NCBI GenBank assembly: GCA_036570465.1
Contig: DATCYD010000028.1
Span: 1 to 18,263 of the forward strand
Length of the DNA stretch: 18,263 nt
DNA from: Anseongella sp036570465
GTDB taxonomy: Bacteria > Bacteroidota > Bacteroidia > Sphingobacteriales > Sphingobacteriaceae
Direction of reading: 5' to 3'
Part shown: positions 14,452 through 18,263 of the stretch, piece after piece
How the letters are laid out: the number at the start of each line of letters is the position of its first letter
How positions within the stretch are numbered: position 1 is the first letter of the stretch
Translations under genes and position numbers: made by a program
The notes under the pieces: generated by a model
Database searches by the model: none
Told to the model about the DNA's origin: nothing
What the model saw: only the letters and a program-made list of their open reading frames with translations

Positions 14452-14667
14452 ATGATTGGGAACAGACCTGTTTTTAACCGGATCAAAGCTGCACTGGCAG
14501 AAAAAGGCAAAACCAACCTCTGGCTGGCCGAACAATTAGGCATGAATAAAACCACCGTTTCCAAATGGTGTACCAACAGCATGCAACCCACCGTAGAAAC
14601 CCTTTTCGATATTGCCCGGGCGCTTGATACCGATGTAAGGGAGCTCTTGATCTCCACCAAAAAATAA
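14452..14667 (+). CDS. Small XRE/Cro-C1-type transcriptional regulator
   Basis: A 71-residue protein that is almost entirely one helix-turn-helix domain. The HTH core is residues about 22-41: L-A-E-Q-L-G-M-N-K-T-T-V-S-K-W-C, where helix 3 would read DNA. The following M-Q-P-T-V-E-T-L-F-D-I-A-R-A-L-D segment is the standard fourth helix of the family. The start at ATG 14452 gives a normal N-terminus; a TTG at 14431 would add seven residues without an evident need. It has no ligand-binding domain, so it probably acts as a simple dimeric repressor. It is transcribed away from the HEPN gene, and the palindrome in between is a likely target. Similar small regulators are common in Bacteroidota, so a specific partnership is inference. 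Confidence 0.85.
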   Translation: MIGNRPVFNRIKAALAEKGKTNLWLAEQLGMNKTTVSKWCTNSMQPTVETLFDIARALDTDVRELLISTKK

Positions 14668-14727
14668 GTCTCCTGGCAAACCCTTTTTCATGCCCGGACG
14701 TTTAACAGAGGTGTGGCAAAACCCAAA

Positions 14728-14733
14728 AGGAGG
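14728..14733 (+). promoter_or_regulatory. Shine-Dalgarno site fixing the DUF4251 start
   Basis: AGGAGG lies 7 nt before ATG 14741. It supports that start over the in-frame ATG at 14690, which would put 17 hydrophilic residues before the signal peptide. Confidence 0.75.
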
Positions 14734-14740
14734 AAATAAG

Positions 14741-15232
14741 ATGAAAATATTGAAGATATGGAAAGCCGTTCTGCTAATTCTGCTGGTGGCGTTCGTTTAC
14801 CAGCCGGCAAGGGCACAGAAGCAGGAAAAGGCGGAGGCTGTGCAGAAAATGGTCCGGGATGCAGATTTCATGTTCAATGCCCAAATCGCCCTGCCGATGA
14901 GCGGCAACAGCCGGCATCTGACCAGCGCTTACCATATAACCGTGTCCGGTGATACCCTCGTAAGTTATCTTCCTTATTTCGGGCGCGCTTACCGTGCACC
15001 GGCCGACCTGACAGGAGGGGGAATTGATTTCAAATCAACTGATTTTGAATACACGGTTAAAGAGCGCAGAAAAGGGGGGTGGGATGTAAAGATCACACCT
15101 AAAGACGCTGAAGACGTTCGCCAAATGTTCCTGACCGTTTCCGAGAATGGATCGGCATCACTACGGGTGAACAGCGATCGCCGTCAGTCTATTTCATTCA
15201 ACGGGTATATTTCTGAAGAAGACCCCGGTTGA
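14741..15232 (+). CDS. DUF4251 family exported protein
   Basis: A 163-residue protein with an N-terminal signal peptide (hydrophobic core about 8-20, probable cleavage after A-R-A near residue 25). The mature part matches the Bacteroidota-specific DUF4251 pattern: F-M-F-N-A-Q near residue 43, Y-L-P-Y-F-G-R-A at about 76-83, F-E-Y-T-V-K near 102, then a strand with N-G-S-A-S-L-R-V and the closing R-R-Q-S-I-S-F-N-G-Y-I. It is predicted to be a small periplasmic beta-rich protein. The family has no assigned function that I know of. It lies 73 nt after the XRE regulator on the same strand with its own strong ribosome site, so cotranscription is possible but no functional link is evident. It converges with the DUF1080 gene 23 nt beyond its stop. 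Confidence 0.85.
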   Translation: MKILKIWKAVLLILLVAFVYQPARAQKQEKAEAVQKMVRDADFMFNAQIALPMSGNSRHLTSAYHITVSGDTLVSYLPYFGRAYRAPADLTGGGIDFKSTDFEYTVKERRKGGWDVKITPKDAEDVRQMFLTVSENGSASLRVNSDRRQSISFNGYISEEDPG

Positions 15233-15251
15233 CAAATCGAAACGTGTCAAC
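15228..15251. terminator. Bidirectional hairpin between convergent stops
   Basis: GTTGACA (15228-15234) and TGTCAAC (15245-15251) form a perfect 7-bp stem with a 10-nt loop. It overlaps the DUF4251 stop and ends 4 nt before the DUF1080 stop on the other strand. Position between convergent genes suggests a shared terminator; the stem is AT-containing and lacks a strong T-tract. Confidence 0.45.
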
Positions 15252-15255
15252 TGTG

Positions 15256-15957
15256 CTATGGCAGCGCTTTTACCTGTACGTCTTTATAGAAAACAACACT
15301 TTCAGGGTCGTGGCCCTGCAGAGCAAAAGTCCCGCTTGATATGCGCCTTCCCCCAACAGCCGTCGTTTGAGCTACACTGTCGGGTTCGGTATAATCAACA
15401 ACTGTTTCTCCGTTGATCTTAACAATAATGTGTTTGTCCCGGACAATGATGTGCTCGGTGTACCATTCGTTGTCTTTCACCAGCACGTCTTTCACGTCAT
15501 CAATTCCGTACAAGCTTCCGGTGCGCCGCCAGTCGGTATGGGAATTGTTCACCTGAACTTCATAACCCTTTTCCGGCCAGCCGGATTCCTGGTAAGCTGT
15601 ATGAAAATAGATCCCGGAATTTGAACCTTCCGTGGTCATCACCTGGGCCTTGAACTCAAAGTTCTTGAATTCATGGTTATTCACCGGGCCTTCATAGAAC
15701 AAATGAGCCCGCGGACCCGCCACCTTGATGGTCCCGTTCTCTACGCTAAAGGTTTCCGGGCTTTCGCCCACTTTCCAGCCGTCGAGTGATTCACCATTGA
15801 ACAGCTGGACCCACTCTCCTGCCTGTTCGGCGGATGCTGAATGGCCGGCATGTTCGCCAGCAGTTCCATTGTCGCCACCGGCATTCTCCTTTTGCGCACC
15901 TGGCGTGCAGGAGGCAAGAAAAAAGGCAGCTGCCCAGATCGTTCCTGTTATCCTCAT
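15256..15957 (-). CDS. DUF1080 / 3-keto-disaccharide hydrolase-domain lipoprotein
   Basis: A 233-residue lipoprotein with lipobox L-A-S-C17 followed by a low-complexity linker to about residue 45. The rest is one beta-jelly-roll domain of the DUF1080 family (Pfam 3-keto-disaccharide hydrolase domain). Diagnostic segments in order are W-V-Q-L-F-N-G-E-S-L-D-G-W, F-E-F-K-A-Q-V, N-S-G-I-Y-F-H-T, G-Y-E-V-Q-V-N-N, T-G-S-L-Y-G, W-Y-T-E-H-I-I-V-R and G-T-F-A-L-Q-G-H-D-P. Some members cleave 3-keto-glycosides made by sugar oxidoreductases; many are uncharacterised, so the activity is inferred from family. It is transcribed after the serine hydrolase with an 82-nt gap containing its own predicted promoter. 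A gluconolactonase-like gene nearby at 17799 fits sugar oxidation, but no oxidoreductase is in view. Confidence 0.88.
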   Translation of the reverse strand: MRITGTIWAAAFFLASCTPGAQKENAGGDNGTAGEHAGHSASAEQAGEWVQLFNGESLDGWKVGESPETFSVENGTIKVAGPRAHLFYEGPVNNHEFKNFEFKAQVMTTEGSNSGIYFHTAYQESGWPEKGYEVQVNNSHTDWRRTGSLYGIDDVKDVLVKDNEWYTEHIIVRDKHIIVKINGETVVDYTEPDSVAQTTAVGGRRISSGTFALQGHDPESVVFYKDVQVKALP

Positions 15958-16008
15958 AATTGTATCGTTTTATTCCGGCAATAACCTCATAATGTGTTGT
16001 GCAGATGG

Positions 16009-16039
16009 TAAATGTAAGTACAATCCATTTGAATGCCAA
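16009..16039 (-). promoter_or_regulatory. Predicted promoter of the DUF1080 gene
   Basis: On the minus strand TTG (16039-16037) and TACATTTA (16016-16009) are 20 nt apart, matching TTG-N19-21-TAnnTTTG except for the last base. Transcription would start around 16003, leaving a leader of about 45 nt. The -33 element lies at the last codons of the serine hydrolase, so the DUF1080 gene could be expressed on its own. Confidence 0.5.
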
Positions 16040-17749
16040 CTACATTTTATCGAAGCGTTGGTTCCTGCTTCGTGGCTGAGACACCAAAAAGCCGGTTATT
16101 TCCCCTTTTTCATTTCGGATAAATTTCACCAATGGCATGAACCAGGCCTTCCCCCGAAACTCGTCCTTCCAGGCGGGGATCAGTTCAATGGCGCCGTGCC
16201 GTTTGTGCATGGCCTTTAATTTCCCATCTTCGATGACCAGCTTGTACCGGGTTTCCAACTCTTCACTGTAATAGATTCCGGCAAAAGTGCGTAGCCCGGC
16301 CAAATCCGGGAGCATGCCCGGTTCTACCCGCGGGCAGGTTAGGCCTCGATAACGAAATGAAGTTACCTTCCCTTGTTCATCTCGAATAAAAGTAATGGAG
16401 GAGCCGCCGTAGCCTTCCACCCTGAAACTGGTATCAGAGAGTGGCGTCATGGGCATGGCTGATTCAGCCGTCGCCTGGGTGATCAGCCGGTTGCCTTCCC
16501 TCGAGATGGTGATGTACCAGGCCGGACCCAGGCGATAAGTACCTGTATAGCTATTGAGCACCGCGACAGGCACTTCCAACGGTTTATGATTGTCCGGTCT
16601 TATTTCTTTGCCGGCAGGTTTCCTGGCATCCATTTCAGCGGACAGGTAAAGATCGGCAATTGAATAAGCGGTCTTGCCCGGGCTTAACGAACCATGATTC
16701 ATCAGAACCACTACCGAAAAAGCCTCACCGGGGAAATGCAGTACAAAAGTGCTGAATGCCGCCCAGCCACCGCTGTGGCTGACGGTCTTAAGGCCTCGAT
16801 GCGTTCCAATGACCAGCCCAAAGGCATAGGAATTCGGATCTCCGTTGTTGAGCGCCTCCCGCTGGAGCATCCGGTCCCAAACAGCGGTTCCACCCACCAG
16901 ATGCGTCTCAAAATTTACCACCCACCTTGCCATATCGTTGATGCTGGTAAAAAGGGAACTGGACCCCAGCGCTGTCAGCCCGTTTGCCACAGCATTGTGT
17001 TTTCCGTCGCCACCGCGTGAATATCCGTAGGCCTTACCCGGTACAACTTCGCTGTATTCGTCATGAAAATGGGTATGGTTCATACCAAGCGGACTGAAAA
17101 TATGCTCTTGTGTCCATTCCCGGAAGCTTTTTCCGCTCACGCGCTCGACAAGCCTGGCAAGCAGATTGTATCCTGTATTTGAATAACTATACTCAGAACC
17201 TGGCTTGAAATTGAGATCTTGCTGGTGAAAAGCCATACGCAGTATCTGATCAAAACTAATGATATCATCCATGCGCCAGCCAGCCAGGGCAAGTGTTCCC
17301 GGCCAGTCACGCAAACCACTCGTATGATGCACCAAATGGCCAACGGTTATCGTATCATCAAACTGAGGCATCTCCGGAATATATTTCCGGATATCGTCCT
17401 TCAATGAAATGGTCCCTTCTTCCACCAGCATGGCAATCGCCATTCCGGTAAACTGTTTCGAAACGGAGGCCACATCAAAGACTGTTTCGGGAGTCACCGG
17501 CACCTTATGTTCCAGGTTGGCCATTCCATATCCCTTCTTCAGCAATACCTGGCCGTTGCTGACTACGAGCACGGCTGCCCCCGGCGAATTTTCATTATCG
17601 ATGTCACTGAACAGGGCATCTACCCGGCGGGTCAGGGTATCTGTGCGCCATGGTGTTCCAACACCAAAGGATTCTCCTGCCAAACAGGTAAGTACCAAAA
17701 CCAATACGGCCCCGAATGACGCCTTGTCTGTGAATACTGCTCTCTCCAT
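16040..17749 (-). CDS. Exported serine hydrolase, beta-lactamase/class C family
   Basis: With ATG 17749 as start the protein has 569 residues: a signal peptide (about 1-28), a beta-lactamase/DD-peptidase catalytic domain (about 40-400) and a C-terminal beta-rich extension (about 405-569). The three active-site motifs are present: S95-V-S-K98 (nucleophile and lysine), Y189-S-N191, and H325-S-G327 in the place of K-T-G. H-S-G and the helper segment H-H-T-S-G-L-R-D-W-P are typical of penicillin-binding-protein-like esterases and D-aminopeptidases in this family rather than true beta-lactamases. The frame stays open to 17935, but that longer form overlaps the divergent lipoprotein gene and would bury the signal peptide. 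It is 50 nt from that gene and upstream of DUF1080. The natural substrate (ester, peptide or lactam) is unknown. Confidence 0.88.
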   Translation of the reverse strand: MERAVFTDKASFGAVLVLVLTCLAGESFGVGTPWRTDTLTRRVDALFSDIDNENSPGAAVLVVSNGQVLLKKGYGMANLEHKVPVTPETVFDVASVSKQFTGMAIAMLVEEGTISLKDDIRKYIPEMPQFDDTITVGHLVHHTSGLRDWPGTLALAGWRMDDIISFDQILRMAFHQQDLNFKPGSEYSYSNTGYNLLARLVERVSGKSFREWTQEHIFSPLGMNHTHFHDEYSEVVPGKAYGYSRGGDGKHNAVANGLTALGSSSLFTSINDMARWVVNFETHLVGGTAVWDRMLQREALNNGDPNSYAFGLVIGTHRGLKTVSHSGGWAAFSTFVLHFPGEAFSVVVLMNHGSLSPGKTAYSIADLYLSAEMDARKPAGKEIRPDNHKPLEVPVAVLNSYTGTYRLGPAWYITISREGNRLITQATAESAMPMTPLSDTSFRVEGYGGSSITFIRDEQGKVTSFRYRGLTCPRVEPGMLPDLAGLRTFAGIYYSEELETRYKLVIEDGKLKAMHKRHGAIELIPAWKDEFRGKAWFMPLVKFIRNEKGEITGFLVSQPRSRNQRFDKM

Positions 17750-17750
17750 G

Positions 17751-17769
17751 AAGATAAAATTACTATCTT
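17751..17769. promoter_or_regulatory. Palindrome in the divergent intergenic region
   Basis: AAGATA (17751-17756) and TATCTT (17764-17769) flank a 7-nt spacer in the 49-bp gap between the divergent serine hydrolase and lactonase-like genes. TATCTTTC at 17764-17771 is also close to a plus-strand TAnnTTTG box, though no TTG lies 20 nt upstream. It may be an operator serving both genes; its small size makes chance possible. Confidence 0.3.
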
Positions 17770-17798
17770 TCGGTGAAAATCCTACAGAGACACCAATA

Positions 17799-18263
17799 AT
17801 GAGTGGCCGTATCATATACATTCGTGTTGCAATCACCTTGCTGGGGGGAATAACCCTTGGAAGTTGTTCCGCGCAAAAGAACGAATCCCCTGGCAGCAGT
17901 ATCGAGCGGCTGGACGCAGGTCTGGATTCGGTCATCGACCCAAACGCCTACGTGGAGATCATTGGAAAAGGCTTTAACTGGTCCGAAGGGCCACTTTGGG
18001 TGGAACAGGATAACATGTTATTGTTCTCTGACGTGCTGGAAAACAAGATCTATAAATGGACTGAACAACATGGGGTTGAGCCCTGGCTTGAACCTTCGGG
18101 ATATACCGGTTCGGTTCCCAGGGGTGGGGAAACCGGTTCAAATGGTTTACTGCTGACTCCGGACGGACGTTTGTTACTTTGTCAGCACGGTGACCGGCGG
18201 CTGTCGCTGATGGACGCTCCGTTAGATAACCCATCTGCCCGTTTTATACCGGTGGCAGACCAT
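17799..18263 (+). CDS. SMP-30/gluconolactonase-like lipoprotein, N-terminal part
   Basis: The frame from ATG 17799 stays open to the end of the window (155 codons), so the gene continues to the right. A signal peptide ends in lipobox L-G-S-C23. The SMP-30/gluconolactonase beta-propeller starts with F-N-W-S-E63-G-P-L-W, where E63 is the position of the first metal ligand in this family, then L-L-F-S-D-V-L-E-N-K-I-Y-K-W and G-S-N115-G-L-L-L-T-P-D-G-R, which supplies the asparagine ligand. Members hydrolyse sugar lactones or other esters with a divalent metal ion. Roughly half of the usual 300-350 residues is visible, so later catalytic residues cannot be checked. It is divergent from the serine hydrolase across 49 bp and near a DUF1080 gene, which would suit oxidised-sugar metabolism. 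Confidence 0.82.
   Translation, partial: MSGRIIYIRVAITLLGGITLGSCSAQKNESPGSSIERLDAGLDSVIDPNAYVEIIGKGFNWSEGPLWVEQDNMLLFSDVLENKIYKWTEQHGVEPWLEPSGYTGSVPRGGETGSNGLLLTPDGRLLLCQHGDRRLSLMDAPLDNPSARFIPVADH

Noticed and set aside
17750..17935. N-terminal extension of the serine hydrolase to 17935
   Set aside because: It would overlap the divergent lipoprotein gene and place 62 residues before a clear signal peptide that begins at 17749.
1..18263. CRISPR arrays, tRNA or rRNA genes, insertion sequences
   Set aside because: I saw no regularly spaced repeats, no tRNA-like cloverleaf or T-loop signature, and no transposase-like protein with terminal inverted repeats.

Overview
The window looks like a piece of chromosome from an aerobic member of the Bacteroidota. 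The main evidence is a SusC/SusD pair, lipoproteins with acidic residues just after the lipidated cysteine, a DUF4251 protein, and several matches to the Bacteroidota promoter (TTG, about 20 nt, TAnnTTTG). A canonical formylglycine-generating enzyme, which needs oxygen, and a Planctomycete-type c-cytochrome also suggest an environmental respiring lineage rather than a gut anaerobe. I see no tRNA, rRNA, CRISPR array or insertion sequence. No gap between genes exceeds about 160 bp.

Layout. (1) 1-2284, plus strand: the end of one ABC-2 permease, a second ABC-2 permease overlapping it by 3 nt, and an EamA/DMT exporter 3 nt further on. This is the tail of an efflux operon whose ATPase should lie to the left. 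(2) 2445-13325, plus strand: six genes whose products all appear to be exported. They are a DUF2231-PSCyt1-DUF1549-DUF1553 membrane cytochrome, a Tat-type DUF1501 lipoprotein, SusC, SusD, an FGE-family lipoprotein with both catalytic cysteines, and a secreted amidohydrolase. (3) 13391-14667: a nucleotidyltransferase-HEPN fusion on the minus strand, divergent from a small XRE regulator, with a palindrome inside the predicted HEPN promoter. (4) 14741-15232: a DUF4251 exported protein. (5) 15256-17749, minus strand: a DUF1080 lipoprotein and a serine beta-lactamase-like hydrolase. (6) 17799 to the end: the first part of an SMP-30/gluconolactonase-like lipoprotein, divergent from the hydrolase.

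The most interesting region is the six-gene exported block. It resembles a polysaccharide-utilisation locus in having SusCD, but it has no glycoside hydrolase, polysaccharide lyase, sulfatase or sensor in the window. Instead it carries a cytochrome/DUF1501 couple of unknown function, a sulfatase-maturation enzyme without a visible client, and a metal-dependent hydrolase. A 27-bp element (20/27 identical) lies upstream of both the cytochrome gene and susC, so the two halves are probably co-regulated. My working inference is an uncharacterised envelope system that takes up an unknown substrate through SusCD and processes it with the redox and hydrolytic partners. The substrate cannot be read from the sequence.
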